Shown in pieces: positions 45,080 to 56,905 of a stretch of 64,000 nucleotides of DNA. The position numbers and the translations under genes were made by a program. Source of the DNA: Isoetes taiwanensis. Lineage: Eukaryota; Streptophyta; Lycopodiopsida; Isoetales; Isoetaceae. A model generated the notes under the pieces. That model was not told the DNA's origin and did not search any database. It worked only from the letters and a program-made list of their open reading frames with translations. Location: assembly GCA_021234155.1 (NCBI GenBank), contig JAJEKV010000028.1, forward strand, positions 15,503,976-15,567,975. Reading direction: 5' to 3'. The first letter of the stretch is position 1. The number at the start of each line of letters is the position of its first letter.

Positions 45080-45950
45080 AGCTGCAGAAACCTTCTCTAA
45101 ACAAGTTTCTTCAACTACTATAGAAATTTAGGCTTCAGAAATTGTTGCATACATTTGTTGAGTAGAACTTGTGGCCACAAGAAGGGAACTCTTGGAAGGG
45201 AAAAAAGTGTCCCTCTTCAGCATATAAGAAATTCTGGTGACCAATACTATCTAGGCTAGTTCTTATTTTCCGAGATTGATTCAAGAAATTAATAGAAAGG
45301 ACATTTAATGTTCTTATCTTTTGCACAAAAGAGAATACCAATAGGCACATCATCCGGAACCTCTTCTCCCTATTCTTCAGATTCTGTAGCAGGCCATTTA
45401 GCTTTGACAGTGGGATCACTTTTTGATGGGGTTGCAATGGTCTAGTTCTTCTTGAATTAGTAGGCTTTCAAGTTTTGCATGGCTTGGTTCTTAATATGCC
45501 ACTAAAAATCTCTCTATCTGACACTAATTTAACCATATGATATCCTCATTTGCTTCGAAAAATATCTAAAACAACCCCTTCTTGTAGTCATTAGAGATGA
45601 TCTTGCCTACAAGAGTCACATCTCTAAAAGAATTTATGAACTTCTGTTGCCTACTCTTTTCCAAATTCAAGGGTCTGTATTATCATCTTCCGACCTATTA
45701 CCCTTTAAAAGATTATTAGAAGGTAGCTTATTGTGTCGCCTTTTTATGGCATCCAGATTCATGTAAAATGGAGGATCGACTTGAGAAGAAAGGATTGAAG
45801 TCAAAAACCTCTGCGACCTCCAAAGCTATGTTATCAGATAACTTAGGGAAGCAACAGATCATTTGGGGCTAAGATCCCAGCTATCTATATTCGCCAATGT
45901 GACGTCTTTTCAACCTTCCGATGGAGAGTAAGGAGTGCAGCTTCATTCGC
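45080..45950. other. No gene confidently recognised
   Basis: A minus-strand frame (45437-45135) and scattered fragments may be further decay products of the transposase or of another element. A minus-strand F-Q-K-rich stretch is seen, but no domain could be named. The chromovirus inserts at 45957. Confidence 0.35.
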
Positions 45951-45956
45951 GCCAAG

Positions 45957-47446
45957 TGTGATGTTCCACATATTTATACGGTATACGTATAAATATACTG
46001 AAACGTCACATAGTAGAGATACGCCACCATGGGGTATTTTAATTAATAAAAGGGGTAATTAAAGGATAATTCCCTATAATTAAGGAAGTAGTATCTAATT
46101 AACATAATTGGTTAATTAGGAAGGTGCCACTTGGCCAATTTCGATTGGCCAGCAGGAGAATGCTAACTTGGGTCATCAAATGGGATCCCTATCCCATTTG
46201 GCCCCAAAATCGAACCAGGAGGAGCAGCTGCTGAGCGCCCAAGTTCCTTGGAGATGGAGATACCTCATGATAATGGATCCAGCAGAAACTCGGGTTAGTG
46301 GATAGTCTAGCTTGATGTTTCTAGGGTAGCGCCTCAGTCAGTCTTCTCTGGTTGTCTTTGCTGTTGATTAACCCTTCTTTGATACTTAGGATTATATTTC
46401 AATTATGGATTATGCTTTGTTATGGATGGATCATGAATCTATGATAGTATCTCTGTTAGCCTTCCGTAAAGCGGGGATTAAAAGGGGCGAGAGACCTAGC
46501 CCTTATGCTATTAGTATGCTCCTAATAGTTCCCCTAGTACCCGGTAATTGCGGCCTGTGCACAAGAGTCCACCGAGCCGTGGATGCTATGGAATTGCTCA
46601 GCACCAGAGAAGGGACGCAGTGGTGAAGTGGGGGTGGGGTCTTGCACGAACATAAAAGGCTCCTGAGACTCCTACAGTGGGCTAGGCCTGATAGCCGGTC
46701 ACGTAGAGGGCCGGGTATGGGTGTGACACTCCCTGGGTGCAGAGGTGTGACCCGTATGGGGCATCCTATACTTTGAAGATAAAGTTAGGGGAGTAGGTCG
46801 GGTACGGATGCGGGGGTCGCTGATGTGGCACATATTCTCTAGCTCACCCATGGAACCGCTGCTATCCTGGAAGGGGATACTTCCCCGACCTGCCTCATCG
46901 GACCAGGGAGATGTAACCTGGAGTAGACTCGAAGGGTGGTACCTTCAGTCTGCGTCTCCAGAAGGCTATAGTGATGCCATAGCATGATTCAACTCATCTG
47001 CAAAGTGTGCACAGGAGGGGCAGATGGAGTGGACAACCATAGCCGATGTTCTATGCCAGCCAACTCCATGCCAAGATTCGGTCTAGCCGTCAGTCGATCC
47101 TCACTGGAGTCTGAGCCAGGGTAGAACCATGGGTTTTGGGGTGTTTCCTCTAGTATTAAATGTATCTTCTCTGTTATTATCAGTTGGATGGATGTGCCAG
47201 CCTTCGTGGTGGTTATTTATGATATGATTATGTTGTATGCTAACCTTGTATGCACGCTTCCGCAACATAGGAGCCCCATTGAAGGCATGGGCCGAATGAC
47301 ACCTCTGTGTCCTTCACTCGAGCATCTTTCCATAGATGGTCCGAGTTAGACGGAGGGCCCTGATCATGGCGAGTTGGTTGCCATGGGAAGGGGGAAGTCC
47401 CCGTATGTATACGCCCGAGTGTCGTATATGTTCTGGGAGCGTCACA
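45957..47446 (+). repeat. Chromovirus 5' LTR (1490 bp)
   Basis: Starts TGTGATGTTCC and ends GGGAGCGTCACA. Compared with the 3' LTR it lacks about 41 bp after GGGGTATTTTAA near 46040 and has extra bases near 46430, with scattered substitutions. Frames inside (46405-46626, 47240-47494) are LTR sequence, not genes. Confidence 0.95.
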
Positions 47447-47540
47447 GTGGTCTTCAATCCTCACAATCAGCCACTTCTGTGTCTTCAGAGTCATCTATAT
47501 CGTCTGGTGACCATGCAAAGGCCCGGGACAAGGAGTACGG

Positions 47541-48809
47541 TTGGACGAAATGAAGGAGTTCGGGAAATCCTATGGCATGACGGAGAAAGATACAGGAAAA
47601 GTTGCCACTACAAACCTTACAGGGGCCGCTCGTATTTGGTGGAAGGGCTATGCTAGAGCCAAGCATCTAGACAGAAGCAGATGTAAGTTTAAAAAGTTTG
47701 CCAAAGCTTTTAAGTCGCATTATATGCCCCGTGCACACAAATGCCAACAGATTCAGACTTTCTACAGGTTGGAGCAGAAGGGTATGTCAGTTCAGGCCTA
47801 CACAGATGAATTCATGCGCTTGAAGCTGTATGTCCCCGATATGAACGAGAAGAGGGCAGTGGAGGGCTATATTGAAGGGTTGGCCCCCTCAATTAAACGA
47901 ATGGTTAAGGCCATAGACCCGAAGTCAGTTGCAGAGGCTGAGGCTAAGGCATTGAGCCTTGAAGAAGACATGGCAAGAAACCAGTACCAACGCCCCGCCT
48001 CTTACTCCCAGCCACGCCCCTACACACCTTACAAGCCCCGTTCACCAAGTCCTGGGCCTTCTCAGCAGAACTCTAATGGTCACCAGGAAAAGAAAGTCAC
48101 CTTCAACATGCCAGACAAACCGAACAATGTCGGTAACGCAGTTCGGAACCTCTTACAATCTATTCCCAAAGAGGCCCGAGAGCAGCTCTGCAAAGAGAAG
48201 GCATGTTACAGGTGTATGCGGCCCGGGCACTTCATGCAGAATTGCCCTTATGTCACACAGACTGCCCAGCTGGCCATGGCCGACCTTGATTGGGACGATC
48301 TCGAATCTACACCACCTGTCGACGAGGAGGCTCCCGAGTATATTCACGGTGCGTCCCATATTCTTGCAGCCATTGAAACCGGCAATGCTGAAAGTCAGCC
48401 TGCCGTTATTTCCACTATAGGTCAAGTAGACAGTAAGCCTTTCATAATTCTTATGGATACGGGAAGTACACATAATTTTGCTTCTCCTAGAATGGCCCAG
48501 GTGTTGCAACTTGAAACTTTGAGATCCCGACCAAGGCCTGTAACTTTAGCCAGTGGTAAGATCAGACATACAAACGGCCGTCGCATTAACCTCAAAATGC
48601 AGCTGCCAGGTGCACCAGTGGCATTGGGTGCCGAGTTAATGGATATTGGCAAATATGATCTCATTGTTGGCATGGAATTCTTGGCATCTGCAAAAGCCAA
48701 TATAGACTGCGAAAAACGGGAGGTTACCTTCAACGCAGCTAATGGAGCCCGCGTAACTATAAAAGGTGATCCCTTAAATCCCATTATGCAGTCTATGTCC
48801 ATCAGATAG
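47541..48809 (+). CDS. Chromovirus Gag and aspartic protease
   Basis: Open for 422 codons, with the first ATG at 47550. The Gag core occupies about residues 15-150 (FKSHYMPRAHKCQQIQTFYR, then YIEGLAPSIKRMVKAI), followed by a proline-rich linker. A CCHC zinc knuckle (CYRCMRPGHFMQNC, about 221-235) binds RNA. The retropepsin-like protease has its active site at DTGSTHNF (about 305-312) and the second hydrophobic block LIVGMEFLASAKANIDC. The frame ends with TAG at 48807-48809 and continues in phase into the polymerase, so one stop separates protease from reverse transcriptase. The stop could be a mutation or a suppressible codon; nothing here decides that. Confidence 0.9.
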   Translation: MDEMKEFGKSYGMTEKDTGKVATTNLTGAARIWWKGYARAKHLDRSRCKFKKFAKAFKSHYMPRAHKCQQIQTFYRLEQKGMSVQAYTDEFMRLKLYVPDMNEKRAVEGYIEGLAPSIKRMVKAIDPKSVAEAEAKALSLEEDMARNQYQRPASYSQPRPYTPYKPRSPSPGPSQQNSNGHQEKKVTFNMPDKPNNVGNAVRNLLQSIPKEAREQLCKEKACYRCMRPGHFMQNCPYVTQTAQLAMADLDWDDLESTPPVDEEAPEYIHGASHILAAIETGNAESQPAVISTIGQVDSKPFIILMDTGSTHNFASPRMAQVLQLETLRSRPRPVTLASGKIRHTNGRRINLKMQLPGAPVALGAELMDIGKYDLIVGMEFLASAKANIDCEKREVTFNAANGARVTIKGDPLNPIMQSMSIR

Positions 48810-50339
48810 TTAAATAAGGCTATACGCAAGGATAAACTACTTTGCGTCATTAGACTTGCATCCATTGAGTCGGATGCTAAACAGAAGCAAGTAGTTGATG
48901 CGTTGCCAGAGAGCATTGCTAATCTTCTCAGGGAATTTAGCGACCTCTTTCCGGACGAGATCCAAAAAATTCCTCCATTCAGAGGGGTAGAATGTGAGAT
49001 AACTTTGGAACCAGGTACTAAGCCTACCAGTAAGGCCCCGTACCGTATGAGTTCCCCTGAGTTGGCAGAGCTTAAGAAGCAACTTCAGGAGTTACTAAAC
49101 CTAGGCTTCATTCGGCCTAGTGTTTCGCCTTTTGGCGCTCCTATCCTTTTTGTTAAGAAGAAGGATGGCTCCTTGAGGATGTGTATTGATTATCGGCAGC
49201 TCAACAAGCACACGATCAAGAATCGCTATGCTTTGCCTAGAGCAGACGATCTTATGGACCAGTTGCAAGGGGCCAAGTACTTCTCAAAGATTGACTTACG
49301 CTCCGGATATCACCAAATAAGAATTAAAGAGGAGGAAATCCATAAGTCTGCTTTTTGCACTAGATATGGACATTATGAGTTTACAGTTATGCCTTTTGGG
49401 TTAACTAATGCCCCCGTGACTTTTATGCGGTTAATGAATGATGTCTTCCGAGAATACTTGGATGATTTTGTTGTGATTTTCTTTGACGACATTCTCATCT
49501 ATAGTAAGACTCTGGAGGAGCATGAGAAGCATCTCCGGCTAGCCCTACAGAAGCTAAGACGTCATCGGCTCTTTGCTAAGCTCTCTAAGTGCAAGTTTGC
49601 CACCCCCAAAGTGGATTATTTAGGCCATGTCATTTCAGCTGAGGGAATTGCTACCGATCCAGCAAAAATAGAGGCAGTCAAGGATTGGCCCATTCCAGGT
49701 AATGTTTCAGAGGTCCGAAGCTTTTTGGGATTGGCAGGATATTACCGTAAGTTTGTTAAGGATTTTGCAAAGATTGCAGCACCTCTTACCGATCTTACAA
49801 AGCATGAGAAAGTGAACGATTGGATTGAGCATTGGAAAGCAAAGGTCCAGGGAAGTTTTCAGAAGCTTAAGGATGCTTTAACATCAGCACCAGTCCTCAC
49901 ATTGCCGGACCCCGAAAAGGATAAACTAGTAGCAACAGATGCCAGTAAGATTGCTACCGATGGAGTCCTAATGCAGGAGGGGAGGGTTATTGCCTATGAT
50001 TCAAAGAAAATGAATGAGACTGAACAGCGATACCCTACCCATGATCAGGAGTTGTTGGCCGTTGTCCGCGCTCTGCGTATATGGAGACACTACCTTCTTG
50101 GTAGAAGATTTCAGCTTGATACGGATCATCAGAGTCTCCGTTATCTATCAACCCAGCCGAATCTCAACCTCCGTCAAATGAGATGGATGGAATTTATAGA
50201 GGAGTACGATTTTGAGATTATGTATAAGCCTGGGAAACACAATGTGGTTGTGGATGCGTTGTCACGCCATCCCTTGGTAACCCGAACCCATTGTAACGCG
50301 ATTTCCACACTCACCAGTGAGTTCGGAAAACAGATAGAG
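48810..50339 (+). CDS. Chromovirus reverse transcriptase and RNase H
   Basis: In phase with Gag-protease after one TAG; open from 48810 to the transposon insertion. Reverse-transcriptase motifs: [53 protein letters not shown] and the catalytic [10 protein letters not shown] (about 49478-49507), where both metal-binding Asp residues are kept. RNase H follows ([38 protein letters not shown], then TDHQSLRYL). The frame ends near EFGKQIE at the insertion point; the codons after 50339 belong to the inserted element. Catalytic motifs look intact. Confidence 0.92.
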
Positions 50340-50439
50340 CCCGGGGGTATCACTTAATATTAATCGTATGTAGCATGTGCGTGGTTGACAAGGGGTTTTT
50401 TTCTATGGTATACGTATCGTATACATAAGAATAAGATAA

Positions 50440-52970
50440 GCAAAGTTGATTTTGAATACATATTCGTACGACAAGGAGTCGGTGATGGCGGGACAGACCT
50501 TCTAGTATGATACGATATGGCTTGTTACTCTATCTGAGAAGGAGCGGGGCCAGTATTCCATTTTGACGAATTTTTCAAAGGAACAATATAGAGCAATATA
50601 TCTTCACAGTTTCTTTCTCCTTCTCTAAAATTTGATAGCACCAATCGTAAAGTCCATTTCCTAGCAATTGATTTGATTACTATTTTGTAAATCTAAATGG
50701 CATTTTCATGAGTTTGCAATTGGCATTTGTTGGTAATGTGCATCGCCTTTTCTAGGATTCGACTTGGAGAACAAACTTTTAATAGTGGATTGAAGATCGA
50801 AGCCATCAAAGCCGCTTCATCTTGCATCCGGTATTGTCTCCCCGTGACCATATTTAGCGAAAGAAGGAAATGCAATAATGGATTTTCAGTCAAGCATGAT
50901 TTAGGATTCAAAAAGCATACGTTTCACAACTTTTAATTTTCCTTTGTTCTCGCACCTGCATTCAACACACTATCTTCTCGTAGTAACCCCTCTATTGCAC
51001 TTGTTCAACAAGATTGATAGCAACAAGGGACCGGTGTAAAACATTAATCTGATATGAGCAAAAGTGCAACATCTTGCAATATATTCTGGCCGGCCATAGT
51101 AACATCGAATTTCTTCCTATCAAGTATGCATTCGTATATTTTCCATAGTGTGAAGCTATTGTGCCTCGCATTTCGTGTTAAAATGCAGATGTAGGTCGTT
51201 AGTAATGATGGGCTGCTGCGGCTATGTAATAACTTAAGCCGGGTCATGATTATAGAGCCTAGTCGCTGGCAGTTGGTGCTTTATAACTCCACCTCGAACA
51301 ATTCTTAATTTGTTCTTAGGTAGTAAAAAGATTGAATAAAGCGATTCTGCGGATCTTCGGATCATGAGCTTCAGATTGTGACAAGCGGCTTTGGCTGAGA
51401 TAAGAGAAGCATTTATGAGCCTAGTGGAGCACGACCATGTCCTGTTATGTCCTACTGACTGCACGTACCTTAACTGAATCAGTCTGAACTACATATGCTA
51501 GTTCAACATTAGTTAGATTGTTAACAATTAGGATAGTAATGAGCCAACTTGCTTGTTAGCATATACGATTGGTTTTCTTAAGACCTCCGGTACTCTTCTG
51601 ATCTTTGTCTATTTTCTGCTTGGTCTTTAGGCCTAAAAGTTGGTGCAATAGCTGTGTCTGAACCAAGGCAGCCCAATTTGCTAGAGGAAGATGCTGTCCT
51701 GGCACAACTTCCCAACATAATCTGATCCTTTCTTGCTCTTATGGCTTTATGGTTTAATATAAAAAGAGGTATGGCACCTGAAGCACCAGAATTTCGATTT
51801 ATTTTCTTCTAGAATTGATAAGCTAAACAGTGTTGCCGCAGCATTTTCCTTTTCCTCTGCTCTTCTAGTTCTTTAGAACATTAACAGTTCTCCTCTGCTG
51901 TTGCGAGGCAGTTTTGTTGTTATCATTGATTGACAAGTTTAGCAATGCCATTGTGGCATTTTCTAAAGAAGTTGGATGAGCAGATGACAACAATGAAACT
52001 AAAGGATTAATTGCTCCAGCATTAGCAACAATATCTCTGTTCTATCTATTTGTTTTTGTAAGCATTCTCAACTGTTGTGCATCACTTCTCCGGCTCGACA
52101 CGGTCGATTGCAGATCCTCAATCAAGGTATCAACTACAACTAGCAAAGTTAAATCAGCCTCTAAGCTATGGTGTGCGATGGTACATAATAAAGATAGGTG
52201 ACATGAATTTGATATAATGTAGTTATTTCAAGGCTGAAACTTGTGTGTGTAAAGAAGATTATGGGTCGAGGATTATGGGTTACTCGTGGTACTTTCTGTT
52301 GTATTTTGTAATAACAGAACCTTCATGCTTCCAAATGAAAATGCTTATCAATGATTATGCAATGCATGCGGGCACCTCGCTCTTTTGAATCAATCGTTGT
52401 CTATAGATGACATGAGCACCATCCCGAGTAGAGAGGTATGATCCGACCTTTGTCAATACTACTTGATTACATAAACTTGTGACCTATTAATTTTAAACTC
52501 AGATAACTAGGGCGTGCATGACAAGATTGTGTTTATTTATTTGGCAAGTGGAGGGGACAAATAGGAAGTTGGATTTGTGAAGATACGTGAAGGAGCAACA
52601 TATGCAGAAGTTGCGGCAAGAGATTGAAATTGATGAGCTGCACCGCTTCTTCAAGATCGTAGTTGGGGTTTTCTTGGCGATAGAGGATTGCAATTATCGC
52701 CAAAGCAAGAAACAGTACATTTTGATGTGGACGGTACATATCAAATTCGTGGATTGTCGGATGGAGAAAAAGGTTAAGTTAACAATAGATGAGCCTCTGT
52801 TTTACACCAGCCGGAAAGCAAAGCGTAAAAAATCGAGACATAATAGAGGTCAAGGATGAAAGAGATGGAGACGGTGTAGAGGAAATAAATGAGGTGGGTG
52901 ATGCTACTAGTGCTCGTGTCAATGTTGAGAGTAGATTACAAAGCAAGATGGCGAGGAAGGCACAAAGTTA
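50440..52970. other. 5' part of the nested transposon, no certain exon
   Basis: About 2.5 kb without a long frame. Plus-strand frames at 52587-52859 and 52789-52974 lie in front of the first clear transposase exon and are Lys/Glu/Arg-rich (e.g. YTSRKAKRKKSRHNRG). They could be a 5' exon, but the frame ends with TAA immediately before the ATG at 52975. Confidence 0.4.
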
Positions 52971-52974
52971 CTAA

Positions 52975-53602
52975 ATGGCAAAGGGATTTGACTCAAAAGA
53001 TGACCGCCACTATTGGAATCATGGTAGAAAAGACCGCTGTGAGATTATGTCTCATGATGTGAATGGCCAGGCCAAATTCTATGTTTGGTGCATAGAATGT
53101 GATATGCAGTATGGGAGAGGTAATCATGACACAATATATAATTTTGTGAAACATCATTGTAAGACTAGATCTCATGTTGAGAATTATGAACGTAAGCACC
53201 AAAGTATAGAAGGCGCTATTTGTTCAGAAAGTACTGGAGCTGATAACACTCGAGAAAAGAATAAGGCTGAGGTAGATTTATGCCTGTCACTAGAAGTAGC
53301 TAAGTTTATTGAGGAAACCGGTGTTCCATTTGAGCTCTACGAAGCAACATTAAATGGTTATGCAAATCTGAGCGACATAAATATAATTTGCCGTGTATGC
53401 TTAAAGACTTTGGCATTGTTTCCACGTGCTGGTGATCTTGGTTTCAATTTGAAGGAGCATATCAAGTCAGCCAGGCACGTCAGAAGTGCGATGGCTCTTG
53501 AGGAAAAGACAAAACGGAAGGAAGGAAATAATGTTGGTGGTCGTTCAAAAAAGGATGCAGCAGACCCAAAGCAACAAAGCCTATTTTCTTTCATTACACG
53601 AG
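52975..53602 (+). CDS. Nested transposase exon 1: two zinc fingers
   Basis: ATG follows directly on an in-frame TAA. The exon encodes two fingers with C-x2-C and H-x5-H spacing: CIECDMQYG ... HHCKTRSH (about residues 41-66) and CRVCLKTLALF ... HIKSARH (about 143-170). These resemble matrin/U1-type or BED-like DNA-binding fingers. Near the end, DPKQQSLFSFITRG contains QQSLFSFI, close to a PCNA-binding PIP box. The donor is ACACGAG/GTATTA; phase and sequence join smoothly to the short exon at 54308. This is probably the DNA-binding N-terminus of the transposase. Confidence 0.7.
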
Positions 53603-54307
53603 GTATTAATTGTCCACCATTATGCACGAACAGATTTGAAGAAATTTAGTTCGAATATTCATGAAGAAGTTGTATGCATTAACATGTTGTATTTAACTGT
53701 AGGCTTCTGAATTTATTTCTTAACATATTGTTCATGCTGTGGATGCAAAACCTGATTCATGTGCTTCTCAGTTATAAATTATGCATAAACTTGGTTCAGA
53801 TTGTGGTTTATGTTGTGGCTGTTTTTCTTATCAGAAATTCCAATTAGCAAACAAACTCGTTATTGTGAAATTATGCCTGATTTACACAGTAGAATTTTTC
53901 ACTGTAATAGATGCTTTGTGTTAGCGATGGAAGCACCCGTTATGCATGCAGTGTAGCACCAGGTCAAGCTATCCAAGCAGTCCAAGTCTGCTCAATGCGC
54001 ACCAGCTTTGCTTCGGCCCAAATGTTTAAACGGGGATGAAATGCTTAAAGCCCAAATGCTTATAAAATTCTATAGCTAGATGTAGGGTTTTAGCAATGGT
54101 CTTCCGTGAAAATGCTCATATCATATATTATATCAAAACCCGACCGTGGTCTACCAAGGGTCTCAGAAATGCAAAGTATTTCATATTTAATAAACATGAA
54201 TACTAGCTCAAATAACAAAACATAATATCTTCTTGCTGACTTGTGCAACTCCCCTATGATTGAGCTACGTGATTATGCTTTATCAAATAGTTTGAAATAA
54301 CATGCAG

Positions 54308-54352
54308 GTGCTCCATCGGAAACAAACAACGTAGCATCAACTTCAACAACTC
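54308..54352 (+). CDS. Nested transposase small linker exon
   Basis: 45 bp between CATGCAG and GTAAGTCC. It continues the frame of the preceding exon (TRG-APSETNNVASTSTT) and joins in phase to the exon at 54440 (Q-SPYLTC). Agreement of phase at both junctions is the evidence that it is a real exon. Confidence 0.65.
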
Positions 54353-54439
54353 GTAAGTCCACAATCATTTTGCAATGTTCTAAATGTATTGCAAGTTTAT
54401 GATGACATTTTAGAATGGTAGCTTACTTTATGTTTTCAG

Positions 54440-55720
54440 AGTCACCTTATTTAACATGTGTATGTTGGGGATTCTATCAAATGAAATATCGTTATGGCAA
54501 TAGTGTGAGAGATTTAAGACCATTCTTGGACGAATCCAAAGATGGAAATCAATGGTATTGTGAGCCTAAGTTGGAGGGCAGGCTTGAATACAGAGGAGAT
54601 ATGATTGAAATAAAAGGGACATTTAGGCATATTAAGTGTACAAGGATTTCAAAAGATGGAAAGTGTTTTGATAATTTGCAGTGCTCATTTTGTGCTTCTA
54701 TACCCAAGGAAAAAGATTTTCACATGAGGGTTTTAAGACAACAGGATGGTAAACAGGCTAGGGGTACGAGAAGCACTGAGATAAAAATAAAAGTGGAGTA
54801 TTTGACAAATACTGAAATAACCAATTTAGCTAGAAAGGCAAGGATGGAGATAAGGAAGTTAAAGAGAGAGTTATGGTTCAGTAAGCGAAGAGCTCTCGCA
54901 CTTTCAATGCATGCAAGATCTTTACACGAGACCTTGGCAGAGTCTATGAACCGTAAAGATGTGCAAAAATTCTGCCATGATATAGTAGAGGCTCATCGTC
55001 TAGGTAAGTTTGATGGAAGGCAAGGGTTATGGACTTTTCTTACAGATATTGCACGAAATATCATCCGACCAGGTCAGAGCAAAAGATACACAGACACTAC
55101 AAAAGCACTTTTTGAGACAATTAAAATATGGGGAGGCACCAGGATGCATAATTTCTTGTCCATCAACTTTGCTGGTCCAAGCATTTCTACAACGCAACGA
55201 TCTACAAGAAAAAATTTTGTCTATAAGCTTGGCATACAGGAAGAAACTTTTATTCACCTTGCGAAGACATACATGAAATATATGCACAAATTGCAGTTGT
55301 CACAAGGCAGTGTACCAGTAATAGTAGTTGAGGATGAGACTGTGTTGAAGCAATCAATTCATTGGCTTGCAAGAGATGATTGCTTAATTGGTTTTTGTGG
55401 TCACAAAGAAAGCCATAAGTGCGAGGCATCCTTTGTTGTATACGTTGGCTCCAGTGAAGTACGCTACAATAACATTGTTCAAGCCTTTGAACAGAATGTC
55501 ATTGCACATTACGCACGAGTTCTTATAGTTAATCCTTTGCATGTGAAGTTGCCAAAGCTAGTTCTGGTAGTCCAATTGACTTGCAACAGGTTTGACCACA
55601 CTCATGTGAGATCTCAATGGCAGGAAATATTAAGATTATGGGATCTTCATCTAAGATCCATAATAGGGCCACTAATAGGACACGCATCTGATGGAGATGC
55701 AAGACGTAGAGCTTGCATGA
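54440..55720 (+). CDS. Nested transposase central exon: zinc-binding region, D1 and D2
   Basis: Begins after TTTTCAG. A cysteine-rich stretch (CTRISKDGKCFDNLQCSFC, about 54640-54700) is followed by a basic coiled segment (ARKARMEIRKLKRELWFSKR). Candidate catalytic residues are VEDETVLK (first Asp, about 55330) and IGHASDGDARRR (second Asp, about 55680-55710). Between them lies a region with HWLARDDCLIGFCGHK. A frameshift at about 55720 breaks it from the continuation. The family is not recognised. Confidence 0.7.
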
Positions 55721-56199
55721 TCCAAGATTGAAAAGGATTGTTGCTATGCCATACCATGGGAAGGAATGATTTTCAATGCAACTATAAGGGAAGATGGAAG
55801 CATATATGGATTGCATGATCAGGATTTTATTTACAATGGCAAAAAACTTATAAACCCGATGGATAATGCATCAAGGAGACTGTACCTTGGAAATGACCTT
55901 GTTACTTTAAATGATGTCTGGCATGTTTTTGATAATTGTCAAGGTGAACATGGGTTAGAGTTGAATGATGTAGAAAGAAAGGACAGGCAGAATTGGAGAG
56001 CAGCCCAACGCATTGCATCTAGGAGAGTGCAAATGTGTCTACAAAAGCTTCGTAATGGTTTGAATGGCCCACCAATGAGAACCCTAGGTACGGAAATATA
56101 TCTTTCAGTGGTGGCATTATATATTGACATCTTTCTATCACCTACAATAGGTTTGCGTGATCGAGTTAAAGCTGCTTCAACTGTTTCTTTTTTCTTCAA
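55721..56199 (+). CDS. Nested transposase continuation after frameshift
   Basis: Same gene in the next frame: MIFNATIREDGSIYGLHDQD, GKKLINPMDNASRRLYLGND, then HGLELNDVERKDRQNWRAAQ and RIASRRVQMCLQKLRN. Blocks such as DQD ... NGKKLINP and RKDRQNW look strongly conserved. The donor at 56200 (TTCAA/GTATTT) joins in phase to the next exon. Confidence 0.65.
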
Positions 56200-56286
56200 G
56201 TATTTTTGAACATGTATTTAGCATTTTCCATGTTCCTTTTAAGAAAGACGACATGGCTAATTAATATGAATGCATATATATAATAG

Positions 56287-56866
56287 GTTATGGAGGTTGT
56301 GGCTAATAGATCATGATCAACACTGTTTATCAAAGAATTTTATTAGTCAGCAAACTTTTATGGACATTCAGATCTCATGCCACTATGTTGTGCTATTGAT
56401 TATCTTTTTTAGAGACAATTGTTCGCATCTTGCTGTACCATTAGAATCTACAGGCTCTGATGTTTGTGAGAATTTCTTCTCCAAAATTGGAGGTATGGTG
56501 AGAAATGAAAGGTGTTATAGTGGAGCAGATTTGTTAGAGAGTTCAAGTGCATTGAATCGTGTAGCTGAATTTCAAAGCTTGTCAGAGTTACTTTTTCCAA
56601 AGGCACATGCAAAACAGGAACATATATGGCGAGAGCTAGAAAAGAAAGTTGACATGGATGGAAAGGAAATAGGATGTGATCTCTCTAATTATGAGCTTAT
56701 AAGCACAAATTCCAAGCTGGTGGATGCTTTAAAGGAAGGATTAGCAGTTGCTCAAAACTTATGCAGTTCAATTGGAATTCTATGCAACAAAAAGGGTGGA
56801 CGAAATTGGTGGGACATGCCTTGGATATATGAGGATTACTTCGATCCCGATTATTACACGAATTAG
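56287..56866 (+). CDS. Nested transposase exon with candidate catalytic Glu
   Basis: Starts after ATAATAG with LWRLWLIDHDQHCLSKNFIS, then SCHYVVLLIIFFRDNCSHLA and TGSDVCENFFSKIGG, where the Glu is the best candidate for the third catalytic residue. The frame ends NWWDMPWIYEDYFDPDYYTN and TAG at 56864-56866. Because related sequence continues in the following frames, the TAG could be a mutation or the real end of the first protein. Confidence 0.65.
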
Positions 56867-56905
56867 AAAGCAACCATATAGGGATGAGATGATATTGTAG
56901 ATACA

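Noticed and set aside
46405-46626. Small protein in the left LTR
   Set aside because: The frame lies wholly within LTR sequence and is not kept in the 3' LTR.
47240-47666. Minus-strand proteins overlapping the LTR end and gag
   Set aside because: Shadow frames of the retrotransposon.
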